DNA from: a virus
IMG/VR virus record: IMGVR_UViG_3300024346_003735
Span: 1 to 23,565 of that record
Length of the DNA: 23,565 bases
Strand: one strand, 5' to 3'
Under the pieces are notes generated by a model. The model ran no database searches. It was not told where the DNA came from and saw only the letters and a list, made by a program, of their open reading frames with translations. Positions 7,661-14,448 of the stretch are shown here, one piece after another; the first letter of the stretch is position 1; each line of letters starts with the position of its first letter. A program made the position numbers and the translations under genes.

Positions 7661-7688
7661 TTTACTGAAATTTCACCTAAGTTATAGT
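7661..7688 (+). promoter_or_regulatory. Possible weak sigma-70 promoter for the HNH-type gene
   Basis: TTTACT (7661-7666) and TATAGT (7683-7688) are separated by 16 bases, matching the host consensus at 4 of 6 and 5 of 6. If used, it gives a leader of about 32 bases containing AGGTGA. In an AT-rich genome this match could arise by chance. Confidence 0.3.
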
Positions 7689-7713
7689 ACCGAAAAAGGG
7701 ATATAAAAGGTGA

Positions 7714-7721
7714 GCTAAATA
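7714..7721 (+). promoter_or_regulatory. T4-type late promoter, predicted leaderless, for the HNH-type gene
   Basis: GCTAAATA lies 5 bases before the ATG at 7727, the same spacing as at 3469. The predicted +1 falls on the A of the ATG. It is a 6 of 8 match to TATAAATA. Confidence 0.45.
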
Positions 7722-7726
7722 TATGT

Positions 7727-8062
7727 ATGAGACCTTTATGCAAATGCGGGCATAGACCTGCTGCTATAAACTACAAAAAACAAGGCAAAGTATACTATCG
7801 TAAACTATGCGAAATTTGTTTGCGCCACGGCGAAGGTCATGGTATACCTAAATGGAAACTACGTGGATATGAAAAGAAAAACAATTGTGAAAAATGTGGA
7901 TTTAGATCAAAGCATACAGAACAGTTTAATGTATTTCATATAGACGGAGATTTAAATAATTGCAGGCCTAATAATTTAAAAACTATTTGTGCTAACTGTC
8001 AACGCATTGTACAGAAAGAAGGAGTGCAATGGAGGCAAGGAGATTTAACTCCTGACTTTTAA
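7727..8062 (+). CDS. HNH-type zinc-binding protein (111 aa)
   Basis: Zinc-ligand pairs are obvious: C5-x-C7, C28-x2-C31, C54-x2-C57 and C88-x2-C91. Between the last two pairs is an HNH-like core, FNVFHIDGDLNNCRPNNLKT, with H71, D73 and N77/N83, so the C-terminal half looks like a treble-clef HNH nuclease. The N-terminal C-rich part may be a separate DNA-binding ribbon. I recall near-identical small proteins in many cyanophage-type myoviruses, where they are annotated as hypothetical or HNH endonuclease. Because the protein is conserved in those phages it may be a resident phage function rather than a selfish homing enzyme, but this is inference. Its 3' end overlaps the convergent kinase gene by 18 bases. 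Confidence 0.8.
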   Translation: MRPLCKCGHRPAAINYKKQGKVYYRKLCEICLRHGEGHGIPKWKLRGYEKKNNCEKCGFRSKHTEQFNVFHIDGDLNNCRPNNLKTICANCQRIVQKEGVQWRQGDLTPDF

Positions 8063-8551
8063 ATGTTCCATAAGTTGATAAGTGTTAAACATTAGACCAT
8101 TTAGATCACGATTATTATCAATAGTATAATCAGCCATCCATTGTTCTAAACTCATTGAGTCTTTGTTTTCTGGAGGTAAATGCTCACTGCGATCAACCCA
8201 GATAGCATAATCAAATACACCAGTATTTTTCATTGCAAAAAATTCACGCTTGTTTCTTAGGCCGCAATATATGTCATGTTCTTTAAATATTTCTCTACCT
8301 AGTGTTGCTGCATCTTTTTCATTATAATCACAGATAGCATCATACCATTCTTTTCGATGTGCATGCCTGTCAGCATAACATTCTTCTTCGTTAGCGTAAC
8401 CATACTTTTCTTTTAGATCATTATATATAAACAGTTTTGAACAAAATCGGCTGCTGCTTTCAAAACTATAGTTGTAGTTTTTTTCTAGTATTTCGCAAAC
8501 AGTATCTTTACCGTGCCGACCGTGGCCAATAACTAATAATTTAGGTAACAT
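8045..8551 (-). CDS. P-loop nucleotide kinase-like protein
   Basis: A Walker A motif of the GHGRHGKDT type (residues 9-17, K15, D16) follows a first strand (KLLVIG). The GKD-[ST] variant is typical of deoxynucleoside-monophosphate and related small phage kinases (T4 gp1 and the cyanophage 'adenylate kinase-like' proteins). Further segments look conserved: FESSSRFCSKLFIYN (lid/NMP region), RHAHRKEWYDAICDYN, the strand DYAIWVDRSEHLP in the usual place for the base-binding or Walker B strand, and the end YTIDNNRDLNGL. The likely role is phosphorylation of nucleotides recovered from host DNA. Substrate cannot be read from the sequence. The gene has a strong ribosome binding site (GGAG) and, unlike its late neighbours, a perfect host-type promoter. 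Confidence 0.8.
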   Translation of the reverse strand: MLPKLLVIGHGRHGKDTVCEILEKNYNYSFESSSRFCSKLFIYNDLKEKYGYANEEECYADRHAHRKEWYDAICDYNEKDAATLGREIFKEHDIYCGLRNKREFFAMKNTGVFDYAIWVDRSEHLPPENKDSMSLEQWMADYTIDNNRDLNGLMFNTYQLMEHLKVRS

Positions 8552-8588
8552 TTTAACTCCGCATGATTAATAAGACAACTTATTTCTT

Positions 8589-8617
8589 ATTATATACGAG
8601 TTTTGCAGTTATGTCAA
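8589..8617 (-). promoter_or_regulatory. Perfect-consensus sigma-70 promoter for the nucleotide kinase
   Basis: On the minus strand TTGACA (8617-8612) and TATAAT (8594-8589) are separated by exactly 17 bases. The predicted start is near 8582, giving a leader of about 31 bases with GGAG before the ATG at 8551. No late promoter octamer is present, so the gene is expected to be early. Confidence 0.9.
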
Positions 8618-8626
8618 GTATTTTTT

Positions 8627-9382
8627 TTAACCTATTGTAAAGCCGTAGCCAACACCACCAGCAACTGCCATTGATACTTCAGCATCAAGTTTTTCCATAT
8701 CAGCTTGTGCTTCTGCTTTAAGAGCATCACCGTTTAGTGTCGATCCGCCTTGTGGACCAGCTATAGTAGCAAACTTACTTCTTGCTTCGCCTAGCATATA
8801 TTTACAACCAGCAAGTGTATAATCTTTAATCCATTGTACAGCTAAGTAATCACTAAGTAATTCGCTATCTGGACGATAGTTATAACAATAAAGTAATATT
8901 TCTTCTTCTGCTCTTGGACGTTGTAATAACGTAAGTTTCTTAGTTGGGGAGTTCCATTTAAATTCTATAAATGATCCAAACATTCTGCCTACTAGCTCTT
9001 GGTGTTGTGCGAACATATCATATGTTGCTAATCCACCTAATTTTGAGCCTGAAAGCAAATATGTATTAGTGTATGCTGCGTTAAATGGTTCAAACATACT
9101 GCCGCCATCTCCGCTACCTGCACGTGATCCTATTGATCTACGGTATAACTTACGAACTTCAATAACTTCATTTGGCAAAGTATATTCGTTTTGATCTACA
9201 ACAGTAGTTAAGAACATGTATGATTCTTCAACACTATTATCACTACGCTGTCTAAAACGTGTAAGTGCTTTAGTTAATGCTGTTTGATAGTGTATAGGAT
9301 CAAGTTCAACATCAATCATGCCTCCACCAAGGAATGTGTTAACATAATCGTATACTTCTTGTTTTTGTGTCGCTAGTGTCAT
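8627..9382 (-). CDS. gp13: Neck protein gp13-like
   Basis: T4 gp13 forms, with gp14, the neck ring that closes the filled head and accepts the tail. This 251-aa protein (T4: 309 aa) shows the family layout: an N-terminal helix pair (KQEVYDYVNTFLGGGMIDVELDPIHY and TALTKALTRFRQRS), beta strands (YMFLTTVVDQNEYTLP, then EVIEVRKLYRRSIGS), a strand IEFKWNSPTKKLTLLQRP, and the most telling C-terminal block WIKDYTLAGCKYMLGEARSKF, followed by a Gly-rich turn (GPQGGSTLNGDALK), a helix and the end GYGFTIG. T4 gp13 has the equivalent WVKDYATALAKE, GGVTIDG and FGILVG features. The start at 9382 has GGAG 8 bases upstream. The gene diverges from gp14 across a shared promoter region. Confidence 0.85.
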   Translation of the reverse strand: MTLATQKQEVYDYVNTFLGGGMIDVELDPIHYQTALTKALTRFRQRSDNSVEESYMFLTTVVDQNEYTLPNEVIEVRKLYRRSIGSRAGSGDGGSMFEPFNAAYTNTYLLSGSKLGGLATYDMFAQHQELVGRMFGSFIEFKWNSPTKKLTLLQRPRAEEEILLYCYNYRPDSELLSDYLAVQWIKDYTLAGCKYMLGEARSKFATIAGPQGGSTLNGDALKAEAQADMEKLDAEVSMAVAGGVGYGFTIG

Positions 9383-9399
9383 ATGAAAGTCTCCATTAG

Positions 9400-9420
9400 T
9401 ATTTATCGTTACGATAAATA
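9400..9420. promoter_or_regulatory. Palindromic divergent pair of late promoters between gp13 and gp14
   Basis: TATTTATCG (9400-9408) and CGATAAATA (9412-9420) are a perfect 9-bp inverted repeat with a 3-base spacer. Each arm contains GATAAATA, reading leftward to gp13 and rightward to gp14. Predicted starts are near 9394 (leader GGAGACTTTCAT before the gp13 ATG) and 9426 for gp14. The -10 elements are only about 5 bases apart. Confidence 0.75.
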
Positions 9421-9432
9421 TGTATAACGAAT

Positions 9433-9437
9433 AGGAG
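9433..9437 (+). promoter_or_regulatory. Ribosome binding site that places the gp14 start at ATC 9445
   Basis: AGGAG is followed by 7 bases and then ATC at 9445. The spacing is ideal for that codon and far too long for the ATG at 9517, which has no Shine-Dalgarno sequence of its own. It is the same AGGAGAACA sequence seen before gp19. Confidence 0.75.
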
Positions 9438-9444
9438 AACAGTT

Positions 9445-10608
9445 ATCCCACGTCTTAGCTTATATAAACCGGAACGCGGAAACGATTACCATTTCTTAGA
9501 CAATCAAATCTTAGAAATGTTTACTATCGGCGGTACAGATATTAATATTCACAAGTTTCTTGGTGCAGAAAACCCCGCGGTTGGCGAAGGTACTGCTGAT
9601 CAGCCTACGTATGATGCTGTAAAAGAAACTAATATACAAGATCTACTATTTTTAGAAAATAGAGACAGAAAATACGATGCTGATGTTTATAGTATGCGTG
9701 GCATTTATAATGTACAAGATATTGACTTTGATTTGTCACAATTTGGACTATTTCTAAGTAATGACACACTAATGTTAACAATACATTTGAATAGTTCAGT
9801 TAAGACCTTAGGTAGAAAAATCATGTCAGGCGATGTTGTTGAATTACCGCATTTGAAGGATGAATATGCTCTTAACGATTATAGTGTTGCACTTAAACGC
9901 TTTTATGTTGTAGAAGATGTTAATCGTGCAGCAGAAGGTTTTTCACAAACATGGTATCCGCATTTATATCGTTTAAAATTAAAGCAAATATACGACGGAC
10001 AGGAATATGCCGAAATACTTGATTTGCCTGCAGAAGAAGGTAGCGATAACACATTGCGTGATTTGCTTTCAACCTATGAAAAAGAAATGCAAATATCAGA
10101 TGCTGTAGTTGCTCAAGCAGAAGCGGATGCTCCTAAAAGCGGATATGATATTAGTCATTATTATACAGTAAGTACAAATGATGACGGCAGTGTAGCATTG
10201 CAAACAGCAGATGATACCGATATCGAAGCAAGTAATCTTAACATTAGTGCAGATGAAGTTGCTAATAGACCAGAGCGTGAGGGCTATACTGGTTATCTAG
10301 TTGGCTCAGGTGATGCTGCGCCGAATGGTGCGCCATTTGGATTTGGTATACAATTTCCATCTACTAATGTAGACGGTGACTACTTTTTACGTACAGACTT
10401 TTTACCAAATAGAATGTTCCGTTATGACGGCGCACGTTGGGTTAAAGTACAAGATGATATTAGAATGTCATTAAGTAATACACTTGAAAGACGCACACAA
10501 AAAGCCAGCTTTATTAATAACACAAATCAGTCAACAATTGCCGGCGAAACTGTTCAAGAAAGACAAAGCCTATCAAAGGCATTACGTCCAAAGGCGGATA
10601 ATACATAA
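9445..10608 (+). CDS. gp14: Neck protein gp14-like, apparent ATC start
   Basis: This is the partner of gp13 in the neck ring. The reading frame is open from the stop at 9415-9417, and residues 2-24 (PRLSLYKPERGNDYHFLDNQ...) have the family N-terminus, but no ATG, GTG or TTG precedes them. The codon aligned with the expected initiator Met is ATC at 9445. Starting at ATG 9517 would delete this block and leave the gene without a ribosome binding site. The rest (LLFLENRDRKYDADVYSMRG, then GDVVELPHLKDEYAL, LKRFYVVEDVNRAAEGFS and WYPHLYRLKLKQIYDGQEY) fits gp14 of marine T4-like phages. The protein is about 387 aa against 256 in T4. The C-terminal extension includes a GDYFLRT...FRYDGARWV module. The stop overlaps the gp15 start (TAATG). 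Confidence 0.82.
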   Translation: MPRLSLYKPERGNDYHFLDNQILEMFTIGGTDINIHKFLGAENPAVGEGTADQPTYDAVKETNIQDLLFLENRDRKYDADVYSMRGIYNVQDIDFDLSQFGLFLSNDTLMLTIHLNSSVKTLGRKIMSGDVVELPHLKDEYALNDYSVALKRFYVVEDVNRAAEGFSQTWYPHLYRLKLKQIYDGQEYAEILDLPAEEGSDNTLRDLLSTYEKEMQISDAVVAQAEADAPKSGYDISHYYTVSTNDDGSVALQTADDTDIEASNLNISADEVANRPEREGYTGYLVGSGDAAPNGAPFGFGIQFPSTNVDGDYFLRTDFLPNRMFRYDGARWVKVQDDIRMSLSNTLERRTQKASFINNTNQSTIAGETVQERQSLSKALRPKADNT

Positions 10609-12020
10609 TGCAACATTTTTATGACGGACAAATAAGAAGATATATGACGCAAATGATGCGCATACTTGCAAACTTTCCTGTACAAGACGGTAAAGGTGTG
10701 CAAAAAGATGTTCCAGTAACATATGGCGATCTAACACGCCAAGTGGCAAATATTATTCGAGAGAATAGTGAAAATAAGATACCTAGTGCGCCTCGTATTG
10801 CTGTTTATTTGACTGGTCTTGAATTAGATAAGGATAGACTAACAGATGCAACATATACACGTAAAGTGAATATACGCGAACGTGAATATGACGAAGAAAA
10901 TAGCGAGTACCTAAACACACAAGGTAAAAACTATACTGTTGAAAGACTAATACCAACTCCATATATGATGCGCATTAATGCAGATATTTGGAGTACTAAC
11001 ACTGATCAAAAATTACAAATATTAGAACAAATATTAGTATTGTTTAATCCTAGTTTAGAAATGCAAACTACAGATAATTTTGTTGACTGGACTAGTATTA
11101 CCGTTGTTAATTTAGAAAATGTAACATGGACAAATCGTAGTGTGCCAGTTGGTGTTGATAGCGAGATAGATATTGCTACATTAAGTTTTAGTGTTCCTAT
11201 CTATATTAGTCCACCTACTAAAGTACGTAAGATGGGTGTTATTACAAATATTATTACAAGTATGTTTGACGAATCATTAGGTGATATCGAATCTGGAGTT
11301 AGTGCGCCAATATTAAATGCATATGACGATAGACCAAAAGCAGGTATTACACAGAATGAATTTGGTAGAAAAGCACAAAGTAGTGCTGCAAACGAAATGG
11401 CAAATGTTAACTATAATACATATGGTGCATATGTAAATCAAGATAGTGCGCAACTATTTTCTAATGGCATGGTTGGTAATAAAAATTGGAGAGAAATCTT
11501 TGAAGCATTACCTGGAATATATGCTGCTGATGTAAGTCGCATATACTTTACTAGCCAAGACAATAATAAAACTGTAACAGGTACCTTTACTTTAAGCCCG
11601 TTTGATGATACTAAAATATTGATTAACTGGGACGCTGACAGTTTTCCAAGTGACACTGTAATTTCAGGACGTACAAGTATTGATTATATTATAGATCCTA
11701 CTAGCTATAATCCTACTGATATTAAAACGTCTGGTGTAAGATTATTGCTACTAGATAATGTAGGCAATGCAGACGCTACTGAATCGCCAGTAGCTTGGCA
11801 AAATGCAGATCAATCAGCAACAGTTGCTAGTGCTAATGATATTATTGAATGGGACGGTTCAAGGTGGAATACTGTATTTGATGCAAGTGCTGCTACTGAA
11901 ATAACATATACTACTAATCTAAATACAAGTATACAATATAGGTTTAGTAACGACGAATGGTTATTAAGTATTGATGGTGATTATCCAGTTGGTACCTGGA
12001 GAATTGAACTTGCTGGCTAA
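10608..12020 (+). CDS. gp15: Tail completion/sheath stabiliser protein gp15-like
   Basis: T4 gp15 caps the finished tail at its head-proximal end and joins it to the neck. The N-terminus HFYDGQIRRYMTQMMRIL, the VPVTYGDLTRQ segment, PRIAVYLTGLELD, then VERLIPTPYMMRINADIWS, the helix LQILEQILVLFNPSLEMQ and the closing IDIATLSFSVPIYISPP (through about residue 205) follow the T4 order (YNSSFRRY, VPITYA, PSPIKMIYELSIF, QIVEQILPYFQP). At 470 aa it is almost twice the T4 length (272). The extra C-terminal half contains a poorly conserved region and ends in a module with EWDGSRW and VGTWRIEL. The start overlaps the gp14 stop by one base, so translation is coupled. Confidence 0.87.
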   Translation: MQHFYDGQIRRYMTQMMRILANFPVQDGKGVQKDVPVTYGDLTRQVANIIRENSENKIPSAPRIAVYLTGLELDKDRLTDATYTRKVNIREREYDEENSEYLNTQGKNYTVERLIPTPYMMRINADIWSTNTDQKLQILEQILVLFNPSLEMQTTDNFVDWTSITVVNLENVTWTNRSVPVGVDSEIDIATLSFSVPIYISPPTKVRKMGVITNIITSMFDESLGDIESGVSAPILNAYDDRPKAGITQNEFGRKAQSSAANEMANVNYNTYGAYVNQDSAQLFSNGMVGNKNWREIFEALPGIYAADVSRIYFTSQDNNKTVTGTFTLSPFDDTKILINWDADSFPSDTVISGRTSIDYIIDPTSYNPTDIKTSGVRLLLLDNVGNADATESPVAWQNADQSATVASANDIIEWDGSRWNTVFDASAATEITYTTNLNTSIQYRFSNDEWLLSIDGDYPVGTWRIELAG

Positions 12021-12028
12021 CTATATAT

Positions 12029-12469
12029 ATGAGCAATCGTATTACATGTAGTGGTGCATTATTTTACACACTAAAAACAAATAGATTTTTATTCTTACAT
12101 AGAGCAAACGGTAAACGTGGTAATATGTGGGGACTTGTTGGTGGCACTAACGAAGGAGCAGAAACTCCATTTGAAGGACTTAAAAGAGAAATTGAAGAAG
12201 AAATTGGTTTCTTGCCTGATATTAAAAAGACATTACCTTTAGAGAGTTTTATTTCACCTGACAGCAGATTTTATTTCCATACTTATTTGTGTGTTATCAA
12301 TGATGAATTTATTCCTACCTTAAATACTGAACACGACGGATATGCTTGGTGTTCATTTACTAAATGGCCAAAGCCGTTACATCACGGACTTCGCAATACA
12401 TTACAAAGTAAAGTTAATTTAGCTAAGTTAGATACTGTATTTAAAACAATCAATTTACTTGACAATTAG
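12029..12469 (+). CDS. Nudix hydrolase
   Basis: A perfect Nudix box, G-x5-E-x7-REI-x-EE-x-GF, spans residues 39-61, with the catalytic glutamates in REIEEEIGF. The fold's flanking strands are visible (SGALFYTLKTNRFLFLHR before it, FYFHTYLCVIN and GYAWCSFTKWP after it). At 146 aa it is a single-domain hydrolase that cleaves a nucleoside diphosphate linked to another moiety. The substrate is not predictable; NDP-sugars, dinucleotide polyphosphates and RNA caps are options known for the superfamily. It begins 8 bases after the gp15 stop without a clear ribosome binding site, which suggests coupling. It ends 24 bases before the heptose cassette, whose promoter overlaps its last codons. A role in hydrolysing ADP-sugar products is possible but speculative. 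Confidence 0.88.
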   Translation: MSNRITCSGALFYTLKTNRFLFLHRANGKRGNMWGLVGGTNEGAETPFEGLKREIEEEIGFLPDIKKTLPLESFISPDSRFYFHTYLCVINDEFIPTLNTEHDGYAWCSFTKWPKPLHHGLRNTLQSKVNLAKLDTVFKTINLLDN

Positions 12470-12487
12470 TCAAAAATAAGGTATAAT
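12459..12487 (+). promoter_or_regulatory. Perfect-consensus sigma-70 promoter of the heptose cassette
   Basis: TTGACA (12459-12464) and TATAAT (12482-12487) are separated by exactly 17 bases. The -35 element overlaps the end of the Nudix gene. The predicted +1 is 12494, the A of the hldE ATG, so the mRNA would be leaderless. Only an AAGG 12 bases upstream could act as a weak ribosome binding site on longer read-through transcripts. Confidence 0.88.
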
Positions 12488-12493
12488 AACAAT

Positions 12494-13633
12494 ATGAAAG
12501 TATTAGTTCTTGGTGACATAATTATCGACAAATACATATATGGGACTAGTAGTCGCATTAGTCCTGAAGCACCAGTGCCGGTAATAACTTATATTGATGA
12601 AAAAGAAACAAGGGGCGGCGCAGGTCTTGTATACGAAAACTTAAAAAGTTTAGGCGTTGATGTTGATATGTTTGAAACACAAGGTCAAGTTAGTGTTAAG
12701 ACTAGAGTAATTTGTGACGGACATTATGTTACACGTATTGACGATGATGCACAATCAAATGGCATGGACGTTCTAAAACAAGTACAAGAAACTGATTTTT
12801 CACAATATGAATATGTTATATTAAGTGATTACAACAAAGGCGTATTAGACGAAGCAAAAGAAATTATTGCACATATTAACAAGTATAATTGTAAAGTAAT
12901 TGTTGATCCAAAAGAAAATGCTTGGTTCTATGAAAATGCTTGGTTAGTAAAACCTAATTACAACGAGTTTCACGACTTAGGGTTTGATGACTGGCAAGGC
13001 AATATTATTACAACTAATGCCGGTGAAGAAGTTATTGCAACTATCGATGGTGTGAAATATGAAATACCTGTTGATAATTTAGAAGTGTCAGATGTTACTG
13101 GTGCAGGTGATTGTTTCTTAGCAGCATTTGTTTACGGTCTTACAAAAGGCTATGAATATAAAAAATGTTTAAAATTAGCAGTTACAGGTTCTACTGAAAG
13201 TGTTAAGCATTCAGGTACATATACGCTTACTATAAACGATATTGAAGAACGTGTAGTATTTACTAACGGAGTCTTTGATATACTACACACGGGTCATTTT
13301 GAGCTCCTAGCAGCGGCAAAATCGCTTGGTAATAAACTTATTGTTGCTGTTAATTCAGATGCAAGTGTACAGAGATTAAAAGGCAAAAATAGACCTATCA
13401 ATGATTTAGGTAAACGTGTAAAACAATTAGAAATGCTACCATGGGTAGATGAAGTTCATGTATTTGAGCAAGACACACCTTACGAAATAATTAAACATAT
13501 ACAGCCTGATTTAATTGTTAAAGGCGGAGATTATATTGTTGAAACTGTTGTAGGACACGATTTAGCAGAAGTGCATATTGTACCTACTGTAGACGGTTAT
13601 TCAACAACACAGATTATAGAGAAAAGTAAATGA
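12494..13633 (+). CDS. hldE: Bifunctional heptose 7-phosphate kinase / heptose 1-phosphate adenylyltransferase, HldE-like
   Basis: HldE phosphorylates D-glycero-beta-D-manno-heptose 7-phosphate at C1 and, after dephosphorylation at C7, transfers AMP from ATP. The N-terminal PfkB-type kinase (residues 1-~250) shows GDIIIDKYIYG, SRISPEAPVPV (20-30), a GG pair (41-42), DPK (138-140), KPN (153-155) and the catalytic VTGAGD (201-206, D206). The C-terminal nucleotidyltransferase (~254-379) shows FTNGVFDILHTGH (HxGH at 265-268), VAVNSDASVQRLKG, EDT-like QDTP, VKGGDY and STTQII. E. coli HldE has 477 aa; here a kinase segment after residue ~60 and the interdomain linker are shortened, but all motifs remain. 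The stop overlaps the next start (ATGA). Confidence 0.92.
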   Translation: MKVLVLGDIIIDKYIYGTSSRISPEAPVPVITYIDEKETRGGAGLVYENLKSLGVDVDMFETQGQVSVKTRVICDGHYVTRIDDDAQSNGMDVLKQVQETDFSQYEYVILSDYNKGVLDEAKEIIAHINKYNCKVIVDPKENAWFYENAWLVKPNYNEFHDLGFDDWQGNIITTNAGEEVIATIDGVKYEIPVDNLEVSDVTGAGDCFLAAFVYGLTKGYEYKKCLKLAVTGSTESVKHSGTYTLTINDIEERVVFTNGVFDILHTGHFELLAAAKSLGNKLIVAVNSDASVQRLKGKNRPINDLGKRVKQLEMLPWVDEVHVFEQDTPYEIIKHIQPDLIVKGGDYIVETVVGHDLAEVHIVPTVDGYSTTQIIEKSK

Positions 13634-14448
13634 AAATATTAGTTACAGGAAACCAAGGATTTATTGGTAAAAATGTTGCAAGCTATTTGCAACAACAAGG
13701 ACACGAAGTAGAAGGTTGGGAATGGGAACCAGGTGTGCTTCCGCATACTGAAGGTTACGATTGGTGTATACACTTAGGTGCAATTAGTTCAACTACATAC
13801 ACAGATGTAAATCAAATACTAGAACAGAATTTTGAGTTTAGTGTAAGACTAGCGCAAGTATGCGAAAACTTTGGCACTAATTTACAATACGCATCAAGTG
13901 CAAGTGTTTACGGACCAACTACACATTTTACAGAAAATGGACCATTATTACCTCAGTCGCCTTATGCATGGTCAAAGTATTTGTTTGACAGATTTCTAAA
14001 TCAGTATATAAATGAATTTGAAATTAAAATACAAGGATTTAGATATTTTAATGTATACGGCGAAGGTGAAGAACACAAAGGTGATCAAGCAAGTCCATAT
14101 TCTAAGTTTACAAAGCAAGCTAAAGAAGATGGACTAATTACACTATTTGAAGGCAGTGACAAATATCTTAGAGACTTTGTTTGTATAGATGATATATGTA
14201 AACTACATGAAAAAATGTTCGACGTAGATCAATCAGGTGTATTTAATGTAGGTACTAGTAATCCTACAAGTTTTGAAACAGTAGCACAGACTATTGCTAA
14301 AAAGCATACTGCCGGTATACATTACATACCAATGCCAGATAACATAAAGTCACAATACCAGGAATATACTTGTGCTGACTTAACTAATTTAAATAGTGTA
14401 GTTGACATGCAATGGACAAACATAGAGGATTATATTAATGGAAAATAA
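13630..14448 (+). CDS. hldD: ADP-glyceromanno-heptose 6-epimerase, HldD-like
   Basis: HldD inverts C6 of ADP-D-glycero-beta-D-manno-heptose to give the L-glycero form used by heptosyltransferases. The 272-aa protein is an extended short-chain dehydrogenase: the NAD(P) site GNQGFIG (7-13), SSTT (53-56), YASSASVYG (87-95), and the catalytic Y112-x3-K116. What separates it from generic sugar epimerases is a run of HldD-specific matches: GFRYFNVYGEGEEHKG, QAS, LFEGSDKYLRDFV, GVFNVGT, SFETVA, YIPMPDNIKSQYQ and ADLTNLN. E. coli HldD is 310 aa; the difference is mostly in the N-terminal half, where the segment between the Rossmann motif and the HLGA strand is short. It overlaps hldE by 4 bases and the cupin gene by 11. 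Confidence 0.9.
   Translation: MKILVTGNQGFIGKNVASYLQQQGHEVEGWEWEPGVLPHTEGYDWCIHLGAISSTTYTDVNQILEQNFEFSVRLAQVCENFGTNLQYASSASVYGPTTHFTENGPLLPQSPYAWSKYLFDRFLNQYINEFEIKIQGFRYFNVYGEGEEHKGDQASPYSKFTKQAKEDGLITLFEGSDKYLRDFVCIDDICKLHEKMFDVDQSGVFNVGTSNPTSFETVAQTIAKKHTAGIHYIPMPDNIKSQYQEYTCADLTNLNSVVDMQWTNIEDYINGK

Noticed and set aside
7727-8062. HNH gene as an inserted homing endonuclease or mobile element
   Set aside because: No interrupted gene, intron or target duplication is visible, and I recall similar proteins as regular members of related phages.
9517-10608. ATG at 9517 as the start of gp14
   Set aside because: No ribosome binding site precedes it, and it would remove 24 in-frame residues that have the expected family N-terminus and lie behind a well-spaced AGGAG.
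14402-14407. TTGACA near the end of hldD
   Set aside because: No TATAAT-like element lies 16-18 bases downstream; the nearest is 23 bases away, and the sequence is inside coding DNA of a coupled operon.
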